Assembly (NCBI GenBank): GCA_028641055.1
Contig: CM054058.1
Coordinates: 237,687,551-237,751,550 of the forward strand
DNA length: 64,000 nt
Direction: 5' to 3'
DNA from: Alopecurus myosuroides
Taxonomy: Eukaryota > Streptophyta > Magnoliopsida > Poales > Poaceae
Shown: positions 46,867 to 57,611 of the stretch, piece by piece
How positions within the stretch are numbered: the stretch's first letter is position 1
How the letters are laid out: the number at the start of each line of letters is the position of its first letter
The notes under the pieces: model-generated
The model's database searches: none
What the model saw: the letters and a program-made list of their open reading frames with translations, nothing else
What the model was told of the DNA's origin: nothing
Position numbers and translations under genes: made by a program

Positions 46867-48494
46867 TCAGCCGAGCTCTTGCTTGCAGAGAGGGCAAGAG
46901 GAGATGATCCTCAGCCACCTATCCACGCATTTCAGGTGGAACATGTGTGTGCACGGCAGCTGCCTCACCTCCTCCTTCTCCCTGTATTGCGCCAGGCATA
47001 TGCAGCACTCCTGCAAGAAGTTGCACGCGGATCAATTTTAAGAAGAAGATAACAGAGAGCATTTTGTTTGCCCTGGAGCAATTTTCAGAGAATTCTACCC
47101 CATGTACTACGTACTACTCCCTCCGTTCCATATTAGATGACTCTCAAATAGATGTATCTAGTACTAAAATATATCTAGATACATCTAGGTGGGAGTCATC
47201 TAATATGGAACGGAGGGAGTAAACAAGTACACATGCCGAGTGTTCAGCTAATCCAGGATCAGTTCATGTTTTCGTCGAGAGAAAGAAAAACAATCCATGT
47301 TTGCTAATGTATCAGGGAGATGCTTATGATCTTAGGCACCGTCCCAAAAGGCGAAGTTAGTACTTCTTATCTTAGTACCGCCCAAAAAGGAATCATGTAC
47401 GAGTTGCTCGCGCACGTTTATCACTTTTTGGGGCACCCTTATAAATTTAGGTCGCCAATGTTTGGTGATTTCCTGCTATCCTCTTTTGCTCCATTTTGCG
47501 CCATGACCAAAAATGGACGCTGCTAGTGCTATCTTTGCTTCTACTTATCCAGATCAGGGCATGTGCTTGAAAATATGCAGAGAAATGCCGGTAAAAATGG
47601 ACTCACTTGATCGTCGTGTTCGCGGTCTCCCGGCACGTCGAGCTCCTTGAACCGCCACCGCGGCAGCTCATCCAGCTGCTCGTCGGAGGCGCCCCGGCCG
47701 ACGGAGGCGGAGTTCATGTTGTACCCGAGCGCGTACCCGACGACCGGGACGAAGCAGCAGAGCAGGAGGAAGAGGAGGAAGGGGAGCGAGTAGACGATGG
47801 CGTTCCAGGCGAGCAGGCCGATGCAGAGCGCGTACAGCCTCGGCGCGCGGTGGAACGAGCCGAGCCGCGCGTCGAACACCCACACGTTGCCCATCACGAA
47901 CCACATCGCGAAGAAGAGCTCCAGGAACGCCCGTGCCTTATTCATCAGATACGAACTGTTCCTGCTATATATTGGCGCACAAGATTTCGTCAAGAGACTA
48001 AGATTTGTATTGTGAAATTTGGAAGTTCTGCAGAACATTGAGGTGTCAAGCTTGAACCTTAGAGCGTCACTGGCGCCGCGCATCTCGGGGTCGTCGCTGC
48101 GGCTGGCGGCAGCCGAGGAATGCCGGTGTCGCCAATAGAGGAGGGGGAGACTAAGCACGTTGCCGACGTTGTACGCGGCGACCCAGAGCCTGAGCGGCCA
48201 CGCCGGGCGCTCCTTGGGGGAGGTGGCCACGATGGCTGTGGTGATGACCATCTGAGCGACGATCACGCCGAGCTCGAAGGCGAGCCAGCCGGCGGAGTTG
48301 AAGGGGTTCGATCCCAGGTCAGACCTCGGCCCGTTTTGGTACTGGTACACCCGCCTCAGGAAGATGAACCAACGCGCCCTCGACATGCGCGCCACCGCCC
48401 GCATCGTGAAAGCGGAGACTCTACCGCCGCCGCCGCCGCCGCCACGGCTCGTTCCGGGCGTCCCCAACGAGGAGGACGACAAGGCGGACGGCAT
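46867..48494 (-). CDS. Membrane RING-H2 E3 ubiquitin ligase, At4g11680-like
   Basis: Predicted exons 48494-48058, 47961-47607 and 47010-46867 join in frame to about 311 residues, with GT-AG introns of 96 and 596 bp. Residues ~18-24 are a glycine run from a CCG-type repeat; hydrophobic spans lie near 69-91, 101-121, 157-177 and 189-224. The segment from LELFFAMWFVMGNVWVFD to LGYNMN is the family's signature. The last exon is a RING-H2: C266-x2-C269, C284-x-H286-x2-H289-x2-C292, C303-x2-C306, stop five codons later. Related plant proteins transfer ubiquitin from E2 to substrates at a membrane. It is shorter than typical relatives (about 380-390), mostly before the RING. Intron 2 holds a Stowaway MITE. 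Substrate unknown. Confidence 0.8.
47117..47219. mobile_element. Stowaway MITE in intron 2 of the E3 gene
   Basis: Same 103-bp element with the same TA flanks as at 18516, identical in sequence as far as I can compare. It was therefore present before the duplication. Confidence 0.9.
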
Positions 48495-49232
48495 TATGGT
48501 GGTCCGCCGTGGGGAGGAGGTGCATTGACATGGTTTGGTTTCGCGCCTCGATGGATAAATGGGTGGAGAGGGAAGAGGCGAGTTGGGTTCGAGATGGTGA
48601 CCAATAATCTAACGGCTTTGCTTTGGCGCCAAGAGTGGAAGGGGCGAACGAAAGAAAAAAAAAACGGTTGGCCTAACCGTCTCCTTCCCGCCGTATGCTT
48701 CCTCCTGGCAGACTCCTCTCAAGCTCTGGCTTGTGTCTGGTTTTGTGTAGGCAGGAAGCAAGCAGAGCAATACGGTGGGTAGATGACTTGGATCACCCGA
48801 CAAAGATTAGCTTGCCAATTAAAATCCTGCAAAAAGATCCTAATTAATCTACTATGTTTTTTTTTCGGATACTGATCATATGACTAGCTCAATGCCTCCA
48901 TCGACATCAATAAGTTTCGATCGAGTTTTACTCTTCTTTTTGTACCGAAACGAATCCTGGTATTGACCATACAATTATTAGCACAGGTTTAGCATTAAAG
49001 ATTTCTCCATCACATCAGAAATAGCAAAACCATTTCTTTTGGATGCTAGTAGTAGGCTTGTGCAACATCAAAGTTACTAGCCGCCAATAGCAAAACCATT
49101 TCTTTTGTTCAAACTTATTATTTTTTCAAAATATAGAAAAATGCAGTGGGGAAACCTAGTGTTCAGCCTAAAAATACCATCAAAGTTACTAGGCGCCAAG
49201 TTCTCAAACGACTCTCTCTTTTCCCGATTGTC
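48495..49232. promoter_or_regulatory. Upstream flank of the E3 gene, no second gene seen
   Basis: The first ~200 bp 5' of the minus-strand E3 start are GC-rich and may hold the promoter and 5' untranslated region. No clear TATA box is visible. 48800-49230 is AT-rich, with a local duplication of 'aaaaccatttcttttg' (about 49027 and 49090) and of 'atcaaagttactag' (about 49068 and 49180). Confidence 0.35.
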
Positions 49233-49715
49233 TTTTTTTTTTAAATGGAAGCCCTTAGGACCCGGTCTCTGCATCAAAACGATGCACACAACCAGTTTTT
49301 TTATATTAAAGAAGATAAAAATCCAGGGAACGCCCCGTACAGTCATGGATCACTTAAAATTGCTACAAAAATCAACCACGAAAAAATTACAGCACTAAAC
49401 ATTAAGACACAGATGATGAAGCCACCCATCTCAGTTATAGATAGCCTGAACGGACGCCATCATTCGAGCACAACCTGTATCCATAAGGCCGCGCTGATTG
49501 GCAGGCATCAGGAACCACCTTGTTGAGAACCTGTAAGAAATGAGCATTGTTTAATTTATCGAACACAATATCATTATGACAATTCCATACAACCCATAAA
49601 ACCGCTGACACGTCTATCTGAATACGTGCCTTAGTCTTAGAATCTATCCCATTCAGCCATCAACCAAACATATTCGCAATACTATTTTGTGGATAAATGC
49701 TAAATGTAAAATGAA

Positions 49716-52010
49716 TTAATCGCCAAATATCTCTAACAAAAGAACAAGAAATAAAAAGATGGTCCACTGTTTCATCTGTACCACAGAAAACACATTTTTT
49801 TTATCACCATTCCATCCTCTCTTGGCCGAATTATCTTTTGTCAATATCACCTTTCTATTAACGAACCAAAGAAAGATTTTTATTTTAAGTGGAACCTTTA
49901 GCTTCCACAAGTATTTACATAAAAATCTTGTAGAACAATGCATTAGATCTGCATAATAAGATTTGACCGAAAACACCCTGTTTGGTGTGAGATTCCATCT
50001 AAAAGTGTCAGAGTCTTGGGACAACGAAATATCCATCAAACGCTCAACTAGATGAAGCCATTGCACTCTCCTATGGCCGGTAATGAACCTCCTAAACTGA
50101 ATATTCATAGGGCTATTCGATAACACACTCGCTACCGAAACAATCTTATGCTGCGCAATATTATACAACGGAGGATATGCATGAGACAACGCATTGTCCC
50201 ATAACCAAATATCCTCCCAAAACCGCACAGACTGCCCATTATCCAAAACGAAAGAACATCTCGTAAAGAAATCGGTCTTCACTTTCATCAAACCTTTCCA
50301 AAACAGTGAATCCGAAGGCCTAGCCTCAACTTGGGACAACGTTTTGTCCCTTAAATATTTATTTACTAGAAACTCCTGCCAAACACCCTCCTCATGCAAT
50401 AACTTATGTAACCACTTACAAAGAAGACATTTATTCTTCACATCTAGCACCTCAATATCCAGCCCCCCTTGATCCTTTGGATGACAAACTATATTCCACT
50501 TAGTTAACCTATACTTTTTTCCTTTTACTATCACTCTGCGAGAAGAAACGATATCGGTAAAAGTCTAATCTTTTCCTAACTCCTTTCGATATTTTGAAAA
50601 ATGAAAGAAGAAACATTGGGAGGCTGGTTAAGACCGAATTTATCAAAATGAGGCGATCCCCATATGACAATAGCTTCCCAACCCAAGCACTTAGCTTTTG
50701 TTCAAACCGATCTTCCACTGGGTTTCATTCTCTATTCAAAAGCTTTCTATAATGAATTGGTATCCCAAGATATTTAAATGATAAGTTTCCTACCTCACAA
50801 CCAAAAATGTGACAATAGTCATCTTGAACATCCTTGGCCTTACCAAAACAAAAAAGCTCGCTCTTATGAAAATTTATTTTTAAACCTGATAGTTGTTTGA
50901 ACAACGCAAGAATAATGTACTGAGAGCCTTCTGAACATCATGTTCTAAAAAAAGGATCGTATCATCTGCATATCATAGAATCGATACCCCACCATCGACA
51001 AGATGTGGTATCAACCCACCAACCTGACCATCCTCCTTCGCCTGAGAAATAAGAATGGCCAACATATCTGCAACTAGGTTAAAAAGGGGACAACGGATCC
51101 CCCTGCCTCAACCTTTTTAGAGTTTGGAAATAATGACCGATGTCATCGTTAAACCTAATACCTACACTCCCTCCTGAACAAAGCGAGCGATCCAATCACA
51201 CCACTTTTGAGAGAACCCTTTCATTCTTAGGACTTGTTGCAAAAACGATCAATTGACTTTATCGTATGATTTCTCAAAGCCAATCTTAAGAAGCACATCA
51301 TCCATATTTTTCTTATTAAGCTCATGAATTGTCTCATGCAATACCACCACTCCTTCTAATATATTTCTTCCAGGGAGAAAGGCTGATTGTGATGGTCGGA
51401 TAACTCTACTCGCTATAGATGTTACCCTATCAGTACCTACTTTGGTAAAAATCTTGAAACTCACATTAAGAAGGCAAATGGGCCTGTTCAATACGGCTAT
51501 CATCTTATTTCTTAGGTAATAAAGTAATAGCCCCGAAGTTAAGCTTAAAGAGCTGCAATTCCCCCTATAAAGCTGAGAGAACATAGCTATCAAATCGCTT
51601 TTGATGAGTTCCCAAAATTGTTGGTTGAACTCCGCAAGAAACACGTCTGGTCCTGGGGTTTTATTATGTTCCATTTGAGAAATCGCATCAAACACCTTAT
51701 GTTCCGTAATCGGAACTGTAAGAATAATACTCTCCTCAGGCAAAATCTAGGGCATATCATCATTCATATCCTCAACTAGTGAAGCAAAACTTGGAGCCGG
51801 TGCTCCAAAAAGTTTCTTATAGTACTCTAAAATAAAAACCTTTAAATTTGCTTCCCCAACAATCATGCCCTCATCCTGATCGAGCTGAATTTTCTTCTTC
51901 TTGTGGCGTTTACCATTTGCAGTAAGGTGGAAGTATTTCGAATTACGACCTCCTTCCTGGATATGCTTAACCATCCTCAGCTTCCTTTTTAGCCTCCCGC
52001 TCAGCCACAC
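49716..52010 (-). pseudogene. LINE reverse transcriptase and zf-RVT region
   Basis: 51743-51249 includes NKTPGPDVFLAEFNQQFW, RPICLLNVSFKIFTK and SQSAFLPGRNILEGVV, conserved reverse transcriptase blocks. The catalytic YADD is encoded at 50961-50972, but the preceding codon (50973-50975) is TGA, in frame. 50718-50509 continues the thumb region (EDRFEQKLSAWVGKLLSYGDR). 50534-49716 contains the Trp/Cys-rich zf-RVT type segment (WKLKVPLKIKIFLWF). The enzyme cannot be made intact. Confidence 0.75.
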
Positions 52011-52112
52011 TTAAAGGAATCATTTCAGCTTTTATATCAAGAGTATCAATCAATAACATTAATTTATCTTTTAAGATTCTATATTGTCCACTCAAGTTTT
52101 TAGCCCATCCCC

Positions 52113-52913
52113 TCAAGAACCGACGCAAGTGACGAACCTTTTTTTCCAACGTTCAATGGGAGATTCCCCCGTAGTGTCCGAATTCCACTCACGAAGAACA
52201 ATATCATAAAAACCTTCCTGGCATAACCAAGAAAGTTCAGATGAGAAATGGCTCTTGTTTCCTACGTGGGCATGCTCTCCGGAATCCAAAATTAACGATG
52301 TATGGTCTGACCCCGTGCGAGTCAGAGCGTGTACTGTTGCTAAAGGATACTTTTGTTCCCACTCTAAGCTAGCAAGGAATATATCCAAATTTTCGTGCGT
52401 TGAATAGGTATCCTACTTGCGCACGTGTATTGACGATCTGAAAGCTCTAAATCGTTCAAATAAAGACTCTCAATAATAGCATTAAAATAGATGGCCACCG
52501 AGCATTAAAATTATCATTACTTTTCTCATTTTGATGTCTTATAATGTTGAAATCACCCCCAACTATAAGTAGCAAATACTCATTTTTACACACTCTAACC
52601 AACTCAACTAGGAAGTCTGGTTTCTTAGAATCCTGTGCAGCCCCGTAAACTATCACAAGACTCCATAAAAACCCATCAAATCTTGTTTTCATGTGGAATT
52701 TAACACAAAAATCACCGGACACAATGGTTTGTGCAGCAAGTGATTGATTATTGAAGCCAACCAGCATTCCACCAGAACGACCGTGGAGGGGGGAGGGGGT
52801 AGAAGGTACCACTTAAACTCTCTACCCCGTGCCAGGAATTGTAAGAAATAAGAAGAAAACACAGATATTCCCGTTTCCAAAAATGCAACAAAATCAAGTT
52901 GATGATCGTTCAC
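52113..52913 (-). pseudogene. LINE endonuclease domain
   Basis: Frames 52812-52456 and 52388-52113 carry recognisable exo/endo/phosphatase-fold motifs: GGDFNIIRH (the metal-binding GDFN) and GSDHTSLIL (the catalytic SDH). This domain nicks target DNA to start reverse transcription. A frameshift separates the two parts. Confidence 0.65.
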
Positions 52914-52969
52914 AAATTCATTTACCGCTATATGTTCCGCTTGATCTCCAAACCCATCACTATTCTATA

Positions 52970-53979
52970 CTAAACCTCCCAATGTTTATATAATTTTCTA
53001 ATCGTAACACTTCTTCTCGGTTTGAAAGAACAACCACTAGTTTTCTTATGGGTACGTTTACCCTTAAGAACCTTAGTAGATAACAGCAAATGATTAGTAT
53101 CCAAAATATCCTCCTCATTATCTAAATCTTCACTTAGACCAGAATTATTTTCCAAAACCACGGTATTAGCATTATTCTCCAAGCTATTTTTTAAATTGTC
53201 ATCAAGAAAATATAGTGATCTAGTGTTGTCCCTCTCTAAACTTTCTGAAATAGATGAGTCTACCTGTTCTTTATTGTTCCCTAAAGAAATGCCTTGTCTA
53301 CTCGCTCTAATTAAAAATTCAGAATGATTAAAAGAACGAAGAGACAATGTAGAATGAGAGGAAGTACATGAAGAAAAAGCAGCATCTCTACTCTCCGCCA
53401 AAGCCATCGCGTGATGTGGCTGGGGTAGATCCGCATCATCCTTAGCACGGAGACGAGGACTTGAACGGATTTTCACCGCCACACCCGCTAAGCCCCCAAA
53501 GGCCATCACCCCGGCCTCTGAATACCACCTGCTCGAAGCGCCCGTATCCTCAACCCCAACCCGCCTGGTTGAGGTGAAGGACGATATTGGATCATGTGAT
53601 CATCACCGACCTCGAACCCCTACCCGTCTGGTTGGGGTGAGTGAGTGTTCTCCACCATGAACTCCGAGTCCAAACGCCGCGGTGCCCCCTCCATAGATCG
53701 AGGAGTAGAAGGATCCCCCTTGTGCTTAGAAAAGGCCTCCATATTTGCGCACAAAGCAGACTGACTGCACCGACTATCTTGGAATTGGCAAAAGTCATCC
53801 GAGCCTTCCTTTGTGTGCGGGAAAATGTGTTTCTTACGTTTTGGCCCAAGAAAAAACACGCCTAGTCCAGGAAAATTAAACAGCAAGTTCTCACAAAACA
53901 AAAAAGTACAATTAAACAACATAAGCTTGAATCTAGTATGTTCTCCAAATTTCCTGGGCCCGACGAAATGGCTTTCCAA
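52970..53979 (-). pseudogene. LINE ORF1-like region
   Basis: Two or more overlapping frames (for example 53979-53620 and 53509-52970) together give a polar N-terminal protein. One contains a run of Glu/Asn/Asp (NNSGLSEDLDNEEDILD) and a Lys/Arg-rich end near KGKRTHKKTSGCSFKPRR, as in LINE gag-like proteins. Frameshifts and stops break it. Confidence 0.5.
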
Positions 53980-53990
53980 TATAATTCCTC

Positions 53991-54134
53991 CATTTCATTG
54001 ATGGGTCGCGCATAGTGGAATTTGAAAGCTTGGGCCAATACCTAGTAGTGTCCATCGGGTTCAGAAGTACTATGGAATGCTTGGCCTTATTTTATGTTGC
54101 CGATATCTAAAAGCGAAACAAATGACCATCCTCG
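53991..54134. other. Boundary between LINE and gypsy fragment
   Basis: No feature recognised. It may include the true LINE 5' end. Confidence 0.3.
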
Positions 54135-54932
54135 GGTGGACCCACATGTGCTGACGCGTCTCTTTGCTCGAGCAGAACATGGATGGATCCTTTTTCTATA
54201 GCACAACCCGCATGTGCTGATAGCGCAGCCGGACATTGGGCAGAAGAATTACCGTCCGTTCTATGGAGCCTGAAAACAACCCCAAACCAATCGACACAAT
54301 ACACACCATTCTTCCTGGTTTACGATGCATAAGCGGTCCTTCCCAAAGACATTCGATTCAGCGCACCAAGGGTCATCGCCTACAGCAAAGAAGCTTCCAA
54401 CGTTGCACTCGTCGAAGACATGTACGCACTCGATGAGGCACGAGACGTTGCACACGCCAGGTCCGCCGTATATCAGCAGGCGCTGCACAGCTACCATAGC
54501 CGTCGAGTTCGTAGAAGATCCTTCATACACGGAGACTTGGTGTTGCGACTCAAGCAAGAAAGTCACCACAAACTCTCCCCCCCTTGGGAGGGACCCTACA
54601 TAATACACGAAGTCATCATGGAGGCACGTATCGCTTGAAGGACCCGGAGAGCGGCATCGTCTACTCAAACCCGTGGAATGTTACGCACCTGCGCAAATTC
54701 TACCCTTAGGAGATTCCTTTCCCTTTCGCGAATAAGGTTGTCCCAACCACAAGTGTAACTCGAACAAATACATGGCTTTTTCAACCATCAATATAGAGAA
54801 CCTTCGATTCTTCAATACGTTATTTTTTCGACAATTATCTTGCAACATGCTAAACAAGGCCTCACCCCAACACACGGGGGCTATGCCAAACTAGCATAAC
54901 AAAATCAGCAGTGTATACACAAAACACACTTA
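54135..54932 (+). repeat. Tandem duplication unit 1 with gypsy integrase 3' end
   Basis: 798 bp repeated directly at 54933-55734, starting 'ggtggacccacatg' and ending 'cacactta'. A frame at 54420-54638 encodes the C-terminal part of a Ty3-gypsy integrase: a DEARDVAHARSAVYQQAL helix, GDLVLRLKQESHHKLSPPWEGPY and IIHEVI, the GPY/F-type module. It shifts frame after this and stops early. Confidence 0.75.
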
Positions 54933-55734
54933 GGTGGACCCACATGTGCTGACGCGTCTCTTTGCTCGAGCAGAACATGGATGGATCCTTTTTCTATAGC
55001 ACAACCCGCATGTGCTGATAGCGCAGCCGGACATTGGGCAGAAGAATTACCGTCCGTTCTATGGAGCCTGAAAACAACCCCAAACCAATCGACACAATAC
55101 ACACCATTCTTCCTGGTTTACGATGCATAAGCGGTCCTTCCCAAAGACATTCGATTCAGCGCACCAAGGGTCATCGCCTACAGCAAAGAAGCTTCCAACG
55201 TTGCACTCGTCGAAGACATGTACGCACTCGATGAGGCACGAGACGTTGCACACGCCAGGTCCGCCGTATATCAGCAGGCGCTGCACAGCTACCATAGCCG
55301 TCGAGTTCGTAGAAGATCCTTCGTACACGGAGACTTGGTGTTGCGACTCAAGCAAGAAAGTCACCACAAACTCTCCCCCCCCCCCTTGGGAGGGACCCTA
55401 CATAATACACGAAGTCATCATGGAGGCGCGTATCGCTTGAAGGACCCGGAGAGCGGCATCGTCTACTCAAACCCGTGGAATGTTACGCACCTGCGCAAAT
55501 TCTACCCTTAGGAGATTCCTTTCCCTTTCGCGAATAAGGTTGTCCCAACCACAAGTGTAACTCGAACAAATACATGGCTTTTTCAACCATCAATATAGAG
55601 AACCTTCGATTCTTCAATACGTTATTTTTTCGACAATTATCTTTCAACATGCTAAACAAGGCCTCACCCCAACACACGGGGGCTATGCCAAACTAGCATA
55701 ACAAAATCAGCAGTGTATACACAAAACACACTTA
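54933..55734 (+). repeat. Tandem duplication unit 2 with gypsy integrase 3' end
   Basis: 802 bp, near-identical to unit 1; a C run of 11 instead of 7 (about 55375-55385) explains the length difference and changes the reading frame. Because of that shift, the frame 55218-55511 loses the WEGPY segment but reads the true integrase terminus (AYRLKDPESGIVYSNPWNVT, then HLRKFYP and a stop). Neither unit encodes the complete end. Confidence 0.75.
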
Positions 55735-55976
55735 CGATTTACAAGGCTTACCCGCTTTACAAGTACAAGGTATATACACCTCAAAATTTACAAACACACA
55801 GGGTATATTAACGGCGAGCCGCACTCTCTCGGAGTAATCGCTCCATCTCAGCCGCTGTTAACGAAACAATGCGCTCGGCAGCAGCTCACACCGCTTCATA
55901 ATGAGGGCCGAAATCCACCGAGTCCCCTTGTGAAGAAGGAAATAACGCAATAGCATTAAAGTTCAAGGAAGGGTGT
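55735..55976 (-). pseudogene. 3' end of a gypsy antisense frame
   Basis: Minus-strand sequence just right of the integrase end finishes with a basic AAEMERLLRESAARR segment and a stop at about 55811. Grande-like gypsy elements carry an antisense frame downstream of pol; this looks like its C-terminus, cut off from 57612-60500 by the solo LTR. Confidence 0.4.
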
Positions 55977-57606
55977 TGATGGCCTGTAAACACACGTTCG
56001 TTGGGAGACCCCAAGAGGAAGGTATGAATAATACACCAGCTAGTTTTCCCTCAGTAAGAACCCAAGGTTCAATCGGACCAGTAGGAGAAATAAATCACTT
56101 CTGAAGGTTGTTGACAGCTGATGTCGGCAGGGCGCACTACTAGGCTCAGCAGCAACGTGGAATCTGCACACAACACAACCAAAATACTTTAACCCAACGA
56201 AATAGTGAGGTTGTCAACCTCACCGGTTTTGCCAAACACAAAGGATTAGACGTATAGTGTGGAAAATGGTGTATGATTGCAGTGAATGAAAGGGAAACTG
56301 TGTTTGCAGTAAAAGAGAGTAATGCTTACAGTAGGTTGTATTATCAGTGTAAAAGAATGGACCGGGGTCCACCGTTCTCTAGTGGTGTCTCTCCAAAACA
56401 GATAGATAACATACTGGGTAAACAAATTACAGCTAGGCAATTGGACAGAAATAGAGGCTGCACTGTAGTGCATATACAAGACATGATGATTACTATGAGA
56501 TTTATTTGGGCATTACAACATTATACATAGACTTAATCCAACTGCATCCATGACTAATAATCCATCCTCAGAACGTAATCCAAGCAAGCTTTGAGTATTA
56601 AGTTGCAAGCAACAGATTATTGCATTAAGTAAATTGCGTAATGTAAATATAGAATTATCTTTAGACAAAGCATTGTTGTTTTATCCCTAGTGGCAACAAC
56701 ACATCCACAATCTTGGAAGTTATTGTCACTCTCCCAGATAACTAGAGGCATGAACCCACTATTGAGCATAAATACACCCTCTTGGAGTTACAAGCATCAA
56801 CTTGGCCAGAGCATCTACTAGTAACGGAGAGCATATAAGATGACAAATGACATATAAAAGATAGATCTATAATAGACTTGACATATCATTCAATATTCAT
56901 CACATCCCAGCAAACACAACATGTAGCATTACAATAAGATGATCTTGATCACGTTAGGAAGCTTAAAAGATCTAAACATGATGGCACAAAAGGAGGAGAA
57001 GACAACCATCTAGGATCTAGCTACTGCTATGGACCCGTAGTCCAATGATGAACTACTCACGCATCACTCCGGAGGCTGACATGGTGATGAAGAGCCCTCC
57101 GATGATGATTTTCCCTCCCGGCAGGGTGCCGGGGAGAGCTTCAGAATCCTCCCGAACTAGGGTTGACGATGACGGCGGCTACATAACTTTTCGTGGATGG
57201 AGGCTCATGTGTTTAGGGTTTTCCCAAGAATGTCAAAATATAGGCGAAAGGGCGATGTCGGTGGGCACCCGAGGGGCCCACACCACGTGGCGACACGGCC
57301 AAGGGGCGCGTCACCCTATGGTGTGACCGCCTCAAAGCCCCACTTCGGGTCTCTTCCGGACTCCGGGTACGTGACAGAAAAATATGGCCCTGTGATTTTG
57401 TTTCGTCCAATTCCGAGAATATTCCCAGAACAAGTTTTCTGAAACAAAAAACAACAGAAAACAACAACTGGCGCTGTGGTATCTTGTTAATAGGTTAGTC
57501 CCAGGAAATCCATAAATATGATATAAAGTGTATAGAAAACATGTAGCAAATGTCATAATATCAGTCATGGAACATCAGAAATTATAGATACGTTGGATAC
57601 GTATCA
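55977..57606 (-). mobile_element. Solo LTR, Athila-like family
   Basis: 1630 bp bounded by TGATGGCC and ...CGTATCA, the inverted TG...CA ends of this LTR family. Flanking 5-mers are GGTGT (55972-55976) and GGTGC (57607-57611), a near-perfect target duplication. No primer site or internal domain adjoins it, so it is a solo LTR left by LTR-LTR recombination. Confidence 0.75.
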
Positions 57607-57611
57607 GGTGC

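Larger units (their letters stand above)
19711..48304 (+). repeat. Right (complete) copy of the ~28.6 kb tandem duplication
   Basis: This is inferred to be the undeleted unit. Its LTR at 37678-39270 runs on uninterrupted into a primer binding site and internal domain, and its E3 ligase gene has an intact RING exon and first exon. The left copy breaks off mid-LTR. Only 19978-48304 can be matched to the left copy inside the window. The first 267 bp (19711-19977) are assigned to the unit by the model, not by a visible match. Confidence 0.75.
49233..53990 (-). mobile_element. Near-full-length but dead LINE retrotransposon
   Basis: On the minus strand it has, in order, an ORF1-like region (53979-52970), an apurinic-type endonuclease (52913-52113), a reverse transcriptase (52010-50509) and a zf-RVT-type C-terminal part (50534-49716). 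It ends with a 3' region containing 'gttgtgtgcatcgttttgat' and a poly-A tail seen as T at 49233-49242. Frames are interrupted many times. The exact 5' end and target duplication could not be fixed. Confidence 0.8.

Noticed and set aside
46867..48494. Single-exon 317-residue reading of the E3 gene
   Set aside because: The frame is open through a 96-bp intron by chance, but GT-AG sites in phase remove a non-conserved insert and the RING lies in a separate exon.
48120..48782. 220-codon plus-strand frame opposite E3 exon 1
   Set aside because: Shadow of exon 1 that also extends into the 5' flank; no domain.
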